DNA from: Prionace glauca | Lineage: Eukaryota > Chordata > Chondrichthyes > Carcharhiniformes > Carcharhinidae | Direction: 5' to 3' | DNA length: 64,000 nucleotides | Assembly: GCA_037974335.1 (NCBI GenBank) | Contig: CM075760.1 | Coordinates: forward strand, 63,556,515 to 63,620,514 | In this document: positions 22,556 through 33,814 of the stretch, piece after piece | Numbering within the stretch: the stretch's first letter is position 1 | Layout of the letters: each line of letters opens with the position of its first letter | Translations under genes and position numbers: made by a program | The notes under the pieces: generated by a model | Told to the model about the DNA's origin: nothing | Database searches by the model: none | Seen by the model: the letters and a program-made list of their open reading frames with translations, nothing else

Positions 22556-23425
22556 GAACCTGGTGCGGGCCCGAGCCTGGTGCGGGCCCGATCCTGGTGC
22601 GGGCCCGAGCCTGGTGCAGGCCCCAGCCTGCTGCAGGCCTGAGCCTGGTGCGGGCCCGATCCTGGTGCGGGCCCGAGCCTGATGCAGGCCCCAGCCTGGT
22701 GCAGGCCTGAGCCTGGTGCGGGCCCGATCCTGGTGCGGGCCCGAGCCTGGTGCAGGCCCCAGCCTGGTGCAGGCCTGAGCCTGGTGCGGGCCCGATCCTG
22801 GTGCGGGCCCGAGCCTGGTGCGGGCCCGAGCCTGTTGCAGGCCTGAGCCTGGTGCGGGCCCGATCCTGGTGCGGGCCCGAGCCTAGTGCAGGCCCCAGCC
22901 TGGTGCAGGCCTGAGCCTGGTGCGAGCCCGATCCTGGTACGGGCCCGAGCCTGGTGCGGGCCCAAGTCTGGTGCAGGCCTGAGCCTGGTGCGGGCCCGAT
23001 CCTGGTGCGGGCCCGAGCCTAGTGCAGGCCCCAGCCTGGTGCAGGCCTGAGCCTGGTGCGAGCCCGATCCTGGTACGGGCCCGAGCCTGGTGCGGGCCCA
23101 AGTCTGGTGCAGGCCTGAGCCTGGTGCGGGCCCGATCCTGGTACGGGCCCGAGCCTGGTGCGGGCCCAAGTCTGGTGCAGGCCTGAGCCTGGTGCGGGCC
23201 CGATCCTGGTGCGGGCCCGAGCCTGGTGCGGGCCCGAGCCTGTTGCAGGCCTGAGCCTGGTGCGGGCCCGATCCTGGTGCGGGCCCGAGCCTAGTGCAGG
23301 CCCCAGCCTGGTGCAGGCCTGAGCCTGGTGCGAGCCCGATCCTGGTACGGGCCCGAGCCTGGTGCGGGCCCAAGTCTGGTGCAGGCCTGAGCCTGCTGTG
23401 GGCCCGAGTCTGGTATGGGCCCTCT
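22556..23425. repeat. 17-bp minisatellite with 68-bp higher-order unit
   Basis: Built of 17-bp units of the form gagcctggtgcgggccc. Four variant units (starting gag, gat, gag, cag) form a recurring 68-bp block, and longer blocks are re-duplicated. GC-rich. Because 17 is not a multiple of 3 and the unit lacks stops in the reverse frames, long minus-strand frames of the RARTRIGPAPGSG type (389 codons, 23,520-22,351) arise without being a gene. Confidence 0.95.
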
Positions 23426-24110
23426 CGACATGAATGCCAGCGTCCCATTTGCCTTTCCAACTGCCGATTAACTTCAGGTTCACCTTTGTAGAATCTTGAA
23501 CAACGACTCCTAAATGTCATTGCGCACCTGATTTTCTAAGTATTTCCCCATTTAGAAAACTCGATGCCTCCACTCCTCCTTTCAAAGTGCATAATCTCAC
23601 ACTTTTCCTCATTGAATTTCATCTGCCACCTCTTTGCTCACTCCCTAACCTGGCCAAGTCCTTCACCAAATCTCATCCACCCCAACTCCCCGACATCCTC
23701 ATTACTCCCTGTCACGCTGCATATCTTTGTATCATCTGCAAATTTAGCAACCGTGCCTTCATTTTGTTCTTCCAAATCATTAATGTATATTGTGAAAAGT
23801 TGTGTTCCCAGCACCGACCTCTGAGACATACCAGTAGTCACTGGCTGCCATCCTGAAAACAGATCCCTTCATCCCCACTCTCTGCCTTCTGCCAGTCAGC
23901 CAATCCTCTATCCATGCCAGGATCTTTCTCTCAACACCCTTGACACATCTTATTTAGAAGTCTCTTCTGCAGCGCCTTATCAATGGCCTTCTGCAAATCG
24001 AAATAAATCAGGTTCAGTGGTTCTCCCTATCTAGCTTCCTTGTTACGTCCTCGAAGAACTCTAACAGATTTGTCAGACATGAACTCCCTTGACAAAGCCG
24101 AACTGTCTCA
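23426..24110 (-). mobile_element. CR1-like LINE remnant
   Basis: The minus-strand frame at 23,841-23,638 contains LGTQLFTIYINDLEE and KFADDTKI, the RT catalytic box. The rest is decayed (tggaaatcgcagaagg-type sequence in reverse). Confidence 0.8.
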
Positions 24111-24399
24111 GTGCTATGGTGAAGTTGTACGAATGAAGTAATAGCATGATGGGAAAGTTGGACAACTATTTGGTAGAAAGAAAAATGAAAGCTGACTCTG
24201 TGTAACCTAAGACATGAATAGGACTAGAGGAGGCCAAGACCTGATAAGGCTGACTCCATATAACCTAGGGCTGTATGTGTAAGGCAAGGTAAGATCAGGG
24301 ATGAAGGAGTCACCAACCTTTCTCTGTTCTATCAAAGGACAAGACATAAGTATGAATGGTGAGACAAAGAGTTCTAGGAGTTCAGCAGGTTGTACCATG
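24111..24399. other. Unassigned
   Basis: No gene recognised. The phrases cataacctagg and taacctaagacatgaa suggest an internal duplication. Confidence 0.35.
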
Positions 24400-24915
24400 A
24401 TTCTGGTCACCCTATTATAGAAAGGATAGTATTAAACAAGAAAGAGTGCAGAAAAGTTTTACGAAGATACTCTCGGGACTAGATTGTTTGAGTTATAAGG
24501 AGTGGTTGAATAGACTTTTTTTTCTGGAGGGTAGGATGCTGAGGGGTTATCTTATAGAGGTCTATAAAATAATGGGGGACATAGATCAGTTAGACAGTCA
24601 ATATTTTTTCTCAACTGCATTGGTGTCTAAATCTAGAGGACATAGGTTTGACCTGAGAAGGGAAAGAAATGAAATGGTCCAGAGGGTCATTTTTGCACAC
24701 AACGGGCCGTGAGTGTCCAAAACAAGCTACCAGAGGTAGTAGTAGAGGCGGGTATGCTTTTGTTTTTTTTTTAAAGCGCTTAGACGGTTACCTGAGTAAG
24801 ATGGCTATCGAGGGAAATGGGCCAAAAGCGGGCAATTGGGAATAGGTTACTCATTAAAAAAGGGCGGCATGGACATATTGGGCCGAAAGACCTCCTTCCA
24901 TGCTGTAAACCATTG
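24400..24915 (+). mobile_element. CR1-like LINE 3' fragment
   Basis: The plus-strand frame 24,446-24,712 (RMLRGYLIEVYKIM, KSRGHRFDLRRER) and the end ggcatggacatattgggccg match the 55,200-55,745 fragment. Confidence 0.82.
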
Positions 24916-24935
24916 TGACTTTATCGCTCCATCTC

Positions 24936-25290
24936 ATCTTCCTGACTCTCCCAGATACTGATTACAGATGAATCAACCTCCTGTTTAATTAGATGAATGG
25001 GATATCATTATGCTGGGTTGTAAAATGCGATTGGAAGAATAACTTGTCAGGGGTTATTATTCATGTATGTTTACCTAATGTAATTGATTTTTAAACTAAT
25101 ATGAGACCGAATTGATCGGTGCGGAAATGTATAGTTGATCTGTTATTGTTTGTACGCTGTAATTGCATCGGAAATGACCTGACGCTGTATTCCAGAGCTA
25201 CTTAACCCTTCTGATCATCTCCAAGCAGTTGTATTTCGTGTTTTTTTTCAAAATAAATGTTTCATCCTTACACAGAGATATCTGCCTCGT
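24936..25290. repeat. Dispersed repeat R1, copy a
   Basis: An AT-rich segment (tgattacagatgaatcaac ... tgctgggttgtaaaatgcga ... aaataaatgtttcat) with homologues at 26,460-26,800 and, reversed, at 48,205-48,485. Origin unknown. Confidence 0.75.
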
Positions 25291-25834
25291 GAGTTTTCCT
25301 TTCTGTAGTTAAAGACAGTATTGGTCACCTCAAATTTCCGTGAATTCATGTGGATGGTATCAGAGAGAACAGCACACAGAGGGAGGGTCCCTAGGGTGAT
25401 GTTCAGTGAATTTTGGGCATTTGTATCAAGGGGGAATGGATCTGATCAGGGAGAAATGCAGACTAGAAAAAGAAGGCAGTGGTTAATGGTTAAAACCAGG
25501 CTTAATGGTTACAACCAGGCACTTAATGTGTTTTCTGGACAGTGGAATCTTTTCCGATCTCATGGAGCAGTAAGAGAAAAAAAAATCTATTTTGTTTGTT
25601 TTAACCAAATGTGAAGCTGAAATATCTTTATCAGAAGGCCCCAGTCTCGGAGAATAAGTAGTCACTTGTATCAAATGGGCCCCAGATTTTTGAAACTTCT
25701 GCGTTTTTTTTCCCTTGGTCAATTCCATAGATCCCAATCTAGTCATCATTACAAAAATTGTAATCGATGATGTGCTTATCTGAAATACGACTGAAGGGGG
25801 GAAATTATTAACCAATTGACAAGGTTTTTGACAT
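25291..25834. other. Unassigned flank of R1a
   Basis: No gene. Parts (gagttttcctttctgtagtt near 25,290; attacaaaaattgtaatcga near 25,750) match 26,780-26,880, so the R1 duplication may extend through here. Confidence 0.4.
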
Positions 25835-25990
25835 AACATAGAATATAGAACATTACAGCGCAGTACAGGCCCTTCGGCCCTTGATGATGCACCGACCAGT
25901 GGAACCAATCTAATGACCATCTAATCTAAACTGTTCCAATGTTACCCATGCGCCTATCCACTGATCATTTGAACGCCCTTAAAGTTGGCA
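25835..25990. repeat. Dispersed repeat (aggcccttcggccc type)
   Basis: Contains acattacagcgcagtacagg and cttgatgatgcaccgacc, and is related to 32,055-32,260. Likely a truncated LINE 3' end. Confidence 0.6.
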
Positions 25991-26459
25991 CATAAGACAC
26001 TACAAAAAAAAACAAAATAAATCTTGAAACAATGATAATAAGGTAATGAAGAAAATACTTTACACATATGTGGATGCAATAAAAGAATTAAGTAAATAAT
26101 TATGATTATTAAACATATATGCTGATATGTTAAATGTAATTTATATATTGAATAAATTGTTGTTCATTTCAGCCAAAAGCAAGTCACTGTAAGATGTGAT
26201 CGTAAAATTGATGAGTTGAGAGCCAATGGCCTGGGAAACTTAATAGTTAGCAAAATTAATATCTGAAAGTTTCTGGCGAGGGAATACATTTTGCAACTTT
26301 ACGAATGAGGACATTCAATGTTTACACATAGAGTAGATCGCACTGGGACCCAGGATCACGTGTTTGTCCAGTTTTGCGAATGAGTTAGCGGGTATTTTCA
26401 CATTGACCTCTAAATGAGAGTTCTTAGCCACACAGCAGAGGGAAGTGAGTTCAGCCAAA
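25991..26459. other. AT-rich, nothing recognised
   Basis: No gene or known repeat seen. Confidence 0.4.
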
Positions 26460-26920
26460 ATGGGAGTCAGCATTGGTACTAAATGGGCGAATTAGATATC
26501 ATTACACAGGGATGTACAACGCGATTGACTGAGAAATGTGTCAGGAATTATTATTGATATATGTTGACAGAATGTAATTGGTTTTAATCTAGTATGAGGT
26601 GGGAATGATCGGTAAGAACATCTATAATTGATCTGTTATTGACTGCACACGTTAGATTCACAGGAAAAGTCCTGCCGCTCTATTCCAGAACTACTTAACC
26701 CTGTTGGTGATCTCCCAGCAGCTGTATATTTTGTTTTTGTTTTCAATTATTGTTACCCCCTCACACAGAGATATCTGTCTCGTGAGTTTTATATTGTCTA
26801 TAGTTAAAGACAATCTCAAATTGTCAAATTACCCACAACACTAGTCATAATTTAGAAAATTGTAATTGATTATTTGTTTAAGTGAAACGCACCTCAATTT
26901 CTTCATTTCACGTGATGATT
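26460..26920. repeat. Dispersed repeat R1, copy b
   Basis: Homologous to 24,936-25,290. It shares gatatcattacacaggg-like sequence, taacagatcaattatag (reversed) and cagagatatctgtctcgtgag. Confidence 0.75.
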
Positions 26921-27029
26921 TACATATCTGTTCTGTATGTTTCCTCTATCCAGCTGGTGGTTTGCCTGTCTGGGAAGTATTTCATCGGACGACATAAAGA
27001 GAGATACACTCTGATAACCCACGCTACAG

Positions 27030-27429
27030 CGACACTGATAGCGTTGCTTTAAGAGGCTGTGTATAGAAAACTATCTTCGGCCACACACTGTCCTGCATTG
27101 GCCTCTAATGAAGATGACATTTTGCTGTTTAGGATTGACAAACTCGTCAGTGACAGACCAGTTTATGCGTGAAATCGCCGCGGCCCTCCTCATTATTCAC
27201 TCAGGTCTCTGCATTTTATTATGAAAAGGCAGAGATGAATGTGTATTTAAACAGATGGGTCACTGGGTGGCAGAGTGGCTCTTTCACGAAAGGGTCTTGA
27301 GTTCAACCACATCCCACACATGACTGGGAAAATTCCTGCCTGGGAAAGAGGGGAACCATATAGTAGGGAAAATGGAGCGGTGTTGATGGGTTTTGAAGAG
27401 AAAGGAATTAATCCAAGCCAGAGTTGGTT
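27030..27429. other. 3' flank of IgM module B
   Basis: Non-coding, homologous to 1-389. The phrase gaaaactatctt...cacactgtcctgcattgg marks the shared start. Confidence 0.6.
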
Positions 27430-27901
27430 AAAATTTCAATCAATATTTATTTTTAAAAATCAGAGAATATTTTACAGCGACATTTGTTTTAAGTTAGAAA
27501 AGCGAACATAACTATCGAGCTTCACATTGAGAACAGAACACATGCACATGGAATCCATCAATATTTGTACATCTGATACATACACCAGAAACAGAAAACA
27601 GGATCTTAATAGAAAGAGGAATTATCAGATGCGAATGAGGAATGAGAAAAGTTTCTTAATTATGCATTGCATTAAAACTATTAACCACAATTACATTATA
27701 ACAAAAATGCCTCGTACATTTCACACTGAAAACTGAAAAAATGTCTATCATTCCCTCAGTTACAGATTCAGAATGACAACCTGAGAATTTTTTTTTACTG
27801 ATAGAGTCACTGAGAGCAGATTTTGTATCTGTGTCATCCAGAGATTTTGATAATCATCTGTGGTAAATCTACTGCGTTCAAAATTCAACTCATTACTTGA
27901 T
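27430..27901 (-). CDS. IgM module B, M2 exon and membrane 3' UTR
   Basis: Acceptor TTTTACAG precedes ATC AAG TAA (27,901-27,893), encoding I-K-stop after the TM1 exon, as in module A but with a different stop codon. The 3' UTR runs to an AATAAA at 27,446-27,451. Retention of I-K-stop in both copies, despite base differences, supports the assignment. Confidence 0.65.
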
Positions 27902-28040
27902 CTGTAAAATAAAGATATAATAATGCAGCAGATGTTTATGATGCGGGATATTAATGTTAGAGTTTTTAATCAGTGAAACATTGAGAGATTTTCAAATCCA
28001 TTCTGCCAGTTTGAAATGTGAATGAATTGAATCATCTCAC

Positions 28041-28168
28041 CTTCACCAGAGTGACTGCAGTGCTGTAGAAAATGCTCAAGAAGAACAGGACGATGAATGT
28101 GGAAGCGGTTGTCCAGATGTTGTTGTTATCATCCTCATTATCTTCAATCCAAATGTGATCGGTGAAGT
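28041..28168 (-). CDS. IgM module B, transmembrane exon TM1
   Basis: A 128-nt exon with acceptor ATCTCCTAG and a strong donor AAG/GTGAGA. It encodes an acidic linker ([18 protein letters not shown]), then [20 protein letters not shown] and TLVK. It differs from module A by several linker substitutions, but the membrane segment is unchanged. The phase fits the internal CH4 donor at 31,265. It is open throughout, so the membrane form of module B is intact from CH4 to M2. Confidence 0.87.
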
Positions 28169-28639
28169 CTAGGAGATAGAGACCAGGAAATGAAATTAGG
28201 TTACTTTATTGATCCAGGGAATTTTATGGTTATTTTTCTTTCTCCGTTCTCCTTCATAAGCTATTAATGTATTATCTATATAATTTTCAATATATATCTA
28301 CTCATAAGTTCAGGACATTCAGTAGCCGATCTCCATAATTATTTTCACACATGATCTTTCTTTACATTCCTTGGACAGTCCATGTCAGAAGCAATGAAGA
28401 TGGTTTCTTGAGTGTCTGTTCATTTTTGAACACTTCATAGCATTGAACAATGTTATTACTGATATAGAGGAGCGTTCACTGATCAATGATTGTTTTCACA
28501 GATGGTTACTGATCTGTAAACTGTGAATGCTGCTGTTTAAGAGCCGGGACGCACTTTCCGATCTTTTTTCATTGATGGTGGAAATGCTTAGTAGATCATG
28601 AGTTTAAATTCAGTTTCTCAACGTGTTTATCGATGCAAT

Positions 28640-29377
28640 TTGTGTTTGTGTGTCTATGCATGCGCATCTCGTGGTCTCCATTAACCTTTGGTCTGCGTCA
28701 ATGTGGTTCATGAGGGTTAATGAACGTATTCATTTGCTTGCGCTTGTTGACTTGTGTTGTTGTGTGTCTGCGTCTGTGTATATTTTATTCGGCTGACATT
28801 GTAGATGCATGCCGCTCATTGTGTGAAGTCTACACATATTTACTAATGCCACTCACAATGTGTGCATGTGTTCATGCCTATTTTAATATGTTAATTTCTG
28901 TCACACGAGGATTGTTTCCTTCCCATTCTGTGTGAGTCTGTTCCTCCGTCTTTTTGTGCACATATCCTTTAACATGTTAGTGTCTGTATATCCGTGTTGA
29001 TAGTTCTACATAACGATGTGTTGATGTATGTTTGTGTTTCTGTGTGTAGCAATGCCTGCTATAGTGTTCTGTTCTATATGAGCATGTAATGTTTTTCATG
29101 TAAAAATATGACGCTCTGGCCATCTGTGTGCAGTCTGGTAATGTGCTTATATGTATTTTCCATGTTCTAGGGTTAATGTGTAGAATATTACGTGTCTCTG
29201 TATCCATATTCCTGTCAGTGATAACATATATTGGTCTGAGTGTATGTACGTGTTTGTGTATGAATGTAGACCTGCATTCTGTCTGTAATGCGAATACGCA
29301 TGTATCTGTTTGAGCTTGGATCTGTGTACCTATTTACATATGTTTATGCGTGTGTTGTACTTGTGTGTTTGCATTTC

Positions 29378-29415
<38 letters not shown>

Positions 29416-30140
29416 GTGTGTGTGTGTCTGTGCATATTTCATTATTTACGTGCATGTTGTTTTTTTCTGCCTGTTTGTACATGTGCATGTTAATGAGTGC
29501 ATGTGCGTGTGTATGTGTGTGTATGGGTGTGTGAGTGTGTGTGTTTAAGTGTGTATGTGTGCGTGTGAATGTGAGTGTTTGTGTGTGTGTGTGTGTGTGT
29601 GTGTGGTGAGAGAGAGAATGAATGTATTTGTGCCTCTGTACATTAGTGCATGGAAGTATTTGTGTCTGTGCATATTTGTGTCTGTGTGTATTTTTGTTCG
29701 CGTAGTGTTGCCCATGAATGTATTTGCGTGATCGTGTTTGTTTTTGTTCGTTTGTGTATATCTTGCATGAAGTTATGGTGTATGAATGCATATTTGTATG
29801 CATGCATATTTCTCTGTGGTTTTGTGTATGTATTTATGTGTGTTGTGCACTTGTGTGCTTTTGTGTTTGCATTTGAATTTGTTTGTCCGTTTTTCAGTAT
29901 ATGTATGTGTGCCTGTGGGGGTGGGGAGAAGATGTGCATGCGATTGTGTATATTTACTTGTGGCTTTCTGTATGTGTGTGCATATTTGTGTGTGTATTTA
30001 TGCATTTGTGTTGACATGTATGTGTGTGTGTGTTTGCGTGTGTGTGTGTGTGTGTGCGCGCGCGCACACACACGTCTATGTGCGTCCTTATACTTGTGGC
30101 ACTTCTGTGCAGTGCTGTCAGTGTGTGTATTTTTTTTAAC
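28640..30140. repeat. TG-rich tract in the CH4-TM1 intron (module B)
   Basis: Degenerate TGTGTATG sequence with pure (TG)n runs near 29,382-29,430, 29,580-29,604 and 30,019-30,056. It is the counterpart of 1,680-3,050. Low-complexity frames here are not genes. Confidence 0.88.
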
Positions 30141-31203
30141 CGTTGCTCCAAGTTTTACTGCAATCATTAACTGAATTTGATCCAAACAATACGAACAATG
30201 GACTATATCGTCAGTGTTTGTCGCATGAATTCCGTGAGTGCCACGGTGACATCAGGAGAACGAATGAAATAACTCATTTATGCATCTCTGAAACCCAGGG
30301 ACAGACAAGTGAGGATTCTATTATTTGTTTAAACTTGTGTCATGGGAAATGTATGCCAGCACATGATTAACAGGAACAAGAGTATTGAATCATGTTTAAA
30401 TTATGTTGCATGTGTATATATGTATTACAACGATTAAGGTAATTCAACACCTGGAGCAAGTAAACCGGAAACTAATTTGGAAATTTGTACTGTTGGCAAC
30501 CTTATAGTAGATAGCCGTTCATTTCCAAACACAGTACTTGGGGACAGGGAGGAGAGTGAACTCAGAGTATCCCTCTCTCTACCTAGTGAAGCAATGTCCC
30601 TGATGGTTCTAACCACTGAGGAAGTGGAGGTACAATTGATTAAAAGTTCCTCCTCTTTTCATTGAGGAAGTTTTGGTACATGGGTTAGCTACTGCTCCTC
30701 CCCTCTCGTGTTGGGTTAGTAGGAATCCAGGATGTTAACGATTTCATTCTCCCTCAATCCGATCGGGGTATTATTTCTCCATGTTTTTGTGTGACCCTCA
30801 CTTACGCTCCCAGTGCAGCAGCTTAAAGCTGACATCAAAAGGAAAAACATGAACAATGCGAGAAGCAAGGACACAGAGATCTAAATTTTGTGTTTGTGTG
30901 TCAGAAATGTTAACATTGACAGATTTTTTTTCCCTCAGCGGGAGGAAAGATGCTGAAGATATTTTGCGGTGTCCTGTAATGAATGTGCTCTACTCTATCC
31001 CTAACCCAGTGTGTGTCTCCGCTGGGAGCACTGGTTCAAGAATGTTGGGACAGAGACCTGAAAATATCTGACTTAAACCAAAGATATTTAATGGAAGTAA
31101 AACTGAAAAAACAACCAATTAAACAATTGGGTATTTCATTTATCGTTAGAGGAAAATGTTATTCTTATTTCTTATTGAAGTTTTTAATGGAAGTGAGTGA
31201 TTC
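30141..31203 (-). other. IgM module B intron / secretory 3' region
   Basis: Non-coding, homologous to module A around 3,060-4,748, but without the LINE found there. At the expected secretory poly(A) position the minus strand reads AATAAG, not AATAAA. Confidence 0.55.
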
Positions 31204-31594
31204 TCACTGACATGAATTAACGGTGTCCATCAGCGCAAGGGAAATGTTCACAAAACCGGTTTACCGCTGGATTTGTCAACTGTTCTGTTGATGCTCTTCA
31301 AGGGGATGGCTTCATGTCCCACCACACAGGAGTAAGAAGCGCCGCTGGAACAGTCCTCTGCTGCAATGGATAACAGGTTGTACATGAAGAAGGAGCTATC
31401 GCCGTTCTCCGCCACCACCTCGGTGTTCCTGTAGTTCCCGGGATTCACCGGCTTGTCGTTGACTGTCCACTTGACGAAGATCTCTCGGGGGGAGAAACCT
31501 CTCACTAAGCAGCTGAGGGAGACGAATCTCTGAGCGGAGACTTCTTCTGCCGAGGGCAGGAGGACAGAGACGTCCGGTTCCCGTGGATTTGGAT
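31204..31594 (-). CDS. IgM module B, CH4 exon
   Basis: This IgM CH4 domain is uninterrupted from the CTGCAG acceptor (phase 1, exon start 31,594). It encodes [20 protein letters not shown], the first Cys (SLSCLVRGF), the core Trp (VKWTVNDKP), the second Cys ([12 protein letters not shown]) and DKSS. The internal membrane donor AGCG/GTAAAC is at 31,265/31,264. Beyond it a 1-bp deletion relative to module A shifts the secretory tail: after GKPVL comes a stop (31,250-31,248). The glycosylated, Cys-bearing tail that would have ended at 31,204 is therefore lost. A Trp present in module A (AAEDW) is Cys here (AAEDC), adding an unpaired Cys. No CH1-CH3 was found upstream, so this is an orphan 3' module; it is unknown whether it is expressed. 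Confidence 0.87.
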
Positions 31595-31828
31595 CTGCAG
31601 AAAATGTACAATAAATGTCAATAAACTGGAGAGTTCTGGAGACAATGAATCCACTGGTGAGATATCAGGAAAGTGTGCTTCTTTTTTGATTTTAAATGCT
31701 TCCATTTTTGACTTCCAGCTTGGAGGAGAGGTGAACACAATTGTTTCCTAACTCAGAGGGGCGTAAGTTTCAGAAAGTTTATAGGACAGATCAGGCCATT
31801 CGGCCCAACTAATCTACTTTCCTTTTTG
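31595..31828 (-). other. Intron upstream of CH4 (module B)
   Basis: Homologous to 6,844-7,078. The duplication ends here. The next 6 kb contain no recognisable Ig domain. Confidence 0.6.
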
Positions 31829-32054
31829 GTTTCCAAGTTTTGATGCGCCACATCAGACTCCACCCTTTTTCTTCGATCTAAACACAGTAACATCGCCTTC
31901 AGTTCACTTTTCACTCATCAACACATCAAACTTCCCCGTAAAAATATCGATCGGCCCAGAGTCTTTTAGTTGTAGTTTTTCCATTCACGGGAGACCATTA
32001 ATGCACTGAATATTAAATATTGACTATACACTTCCACTGGAGATAGACACAGTG

Positions 32055-32260
32055 ATGCATTTACATAGAAACATAGAACAGTACAGCACAGTAGAGGCCC
32101 TTCGGCCCACAATGTTGTGCTGAGCTATGTCCAAACCCAAGATCAAGCTATCCCACTATCTATCATTCTGGAGTGCTCCATGTGCCTATCCAATAACCGT
32201 TTGAATGTTCCTAAAGTGTCCGACTCCACTATCACAGGTGGCAGTGTCTCTGTTCGAATT
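32055..32260. repeat. Dispersed repeat (aggcccttcggccc type)
   Basis: Contains acatagaacagtacagcac, ggcccttcggcccacaatg and a body related to 25,835-25,990. Confidence 0.65.
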
Positions 32261-32689
32261 ATGCCGGTATTACTAAACGATTCTGCGAGAAGAAGAGAAA
32301 ATGTGTTGAGATAAAAGCATTGCTATTATGCAGGATCCAGAAATGGGCAGTATTAGATCGACAGTGTTTAGTTGGTGCAGTCTTGTTGGGCCGAAAGGCC
32401 TTTTCCTGCGCTGTAATTTTCTTTGGTTTTTGTTGTTGTTGACAGTGCTGCTACACACGACTTGGTGTCCATTTTCAATGCAGAGAGCAGAAGTAGATTT
32501 TAGATATCGCATCTTTTTTCCAGTGTCCAAAACCTCATAGAGTTTGCGCTTGGATAAGGATGCAGAGAACTGTGTTCTCCCAACCACTTTCATCATTACT
32601 GGCATTGAACAATACAGTAAAAACTGAAACCACGTCCAATGCAATATAATTGTGGACACGGTCAATTGCAAAAATAAGACTGCATCTGG
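32261..32689. other. Unassigned
   Basis: Near 32,380 the phrase ttgggccgaaaggcctttt suggests a LINE 3' end. Nothing else is recognised. Confidence 0.35.
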
Positions 32690-33590
32690 TTTAAAACAAG
32701 CAGAGACAGGTCTAAATTAATATAAACAGAGACAACACCTAGCTTAAAATAAACAGAAACATGGTGACATGTAATATAAACAGGGACAGCGTCCAATTTA
32801 GTACAAACAGATAAAACATCTAGTTTAACATGAATAGAGGCAGGCAATATACATTTCTACGTGCAATATATTAAGAGTTTGGGTCTAGTGAAAAATAAAC
32901 AAAGCCATGGCCTCATAATAGAAGCTGACACGAGGTACGTGTACTGTAATATAAAGAGACTAGTTCAATCCCCATGAAATTTGTAGAGATGGCCGTCCCA
33001 TCAAAAATTTACAGGACAGGAGTAACACAGGGTTACCTGAAGAATGCAAAGTTTCCTCTGCATTGCCAAATTAAACACTCCCAAGGAAGGACTAGCATGA
33101 TTTAGATACAAAGTGAATCTCCCTCTATATTTTCCAAATCAAACATTCCGAGAACAGTATACTGTCTAGAAACAAAATGAAACTCCCTGTACAAGCCTGC
33201 TCAAACAAAAAGGAGGCAGAAAGCGCATGGACTCTCTTCTACGTAAAACCCCTTCTTCACTCTTCCTTCAGAGATTCGGGAGGCAGGTTTAAATTAGTGT
33301 TCGGTATAGGGGAAAGAACCGTCTACACCGTTCCACAAAACACACCCACGTCAGTTACAGCAGAGATTAAATACGGATTAAATCTTCCTTGACAAAGTCA
33401 AATCAAACATTCATAAGACAAGTACAGTGAGTTTAGATCCAGAGTAAATATTCCTCGTCACTTTCTCGTCAAATATTCTAAGGACAGGTATAGCACCGGC
33501 TAAGTATAAGGGACGATCTTTCGATAGTGCCACATCGAATCCTTGTCACTAGCTACAGCCGAGGTTAGATACAGAAGAAAATATATCGAG
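32690..33590. repeat. Degenerate tandem repeats
   Basis: The left part repeats taatataaacagagacaac-type units of about 30-35 bp. The right part repeats units with aaactccctgtac, tcaaacattc and gtttagatacagagt. Both are strongly diverged. The right part resembles a minisatellite I associate with sharks. Confidence 0.65.
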
Positions 33591-33814
33591 CATTTCAAGA
33601 CCAAAGAATGCTCAAGAGATCTTTGAGAGTAAATCTCACTGACGGATTCCAGATAATTGAATTACATTCTTTTAGAAGCCTATAACTCTGGCTGAGAGAA
33701 TAGATTAGGCAGACACTGAATTTATGCTGTGGCGTGAAGATGATGAACCATCGTGGAGAGACAAAACACAGAACCAGACAGGAGAAAGACAGGGAAAGAG
33801 ATGAAACACAGGAT

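Noticed and set aside
22351-23520. 389-codon minus-strand frame rich in ARTRIGPAPGSG
   Set aside because: Arises from a 17-bp minisatellite without reverse-strand stops. It extends into LINE sequence on both sides and has no independent coding sign.
31396-31611. Minus-strand frame with many Arg near CH4-B
   Set aside because: Alternate frame of the CH4 exon. The Ig frame carries the two Cys and the Trp of the fold.
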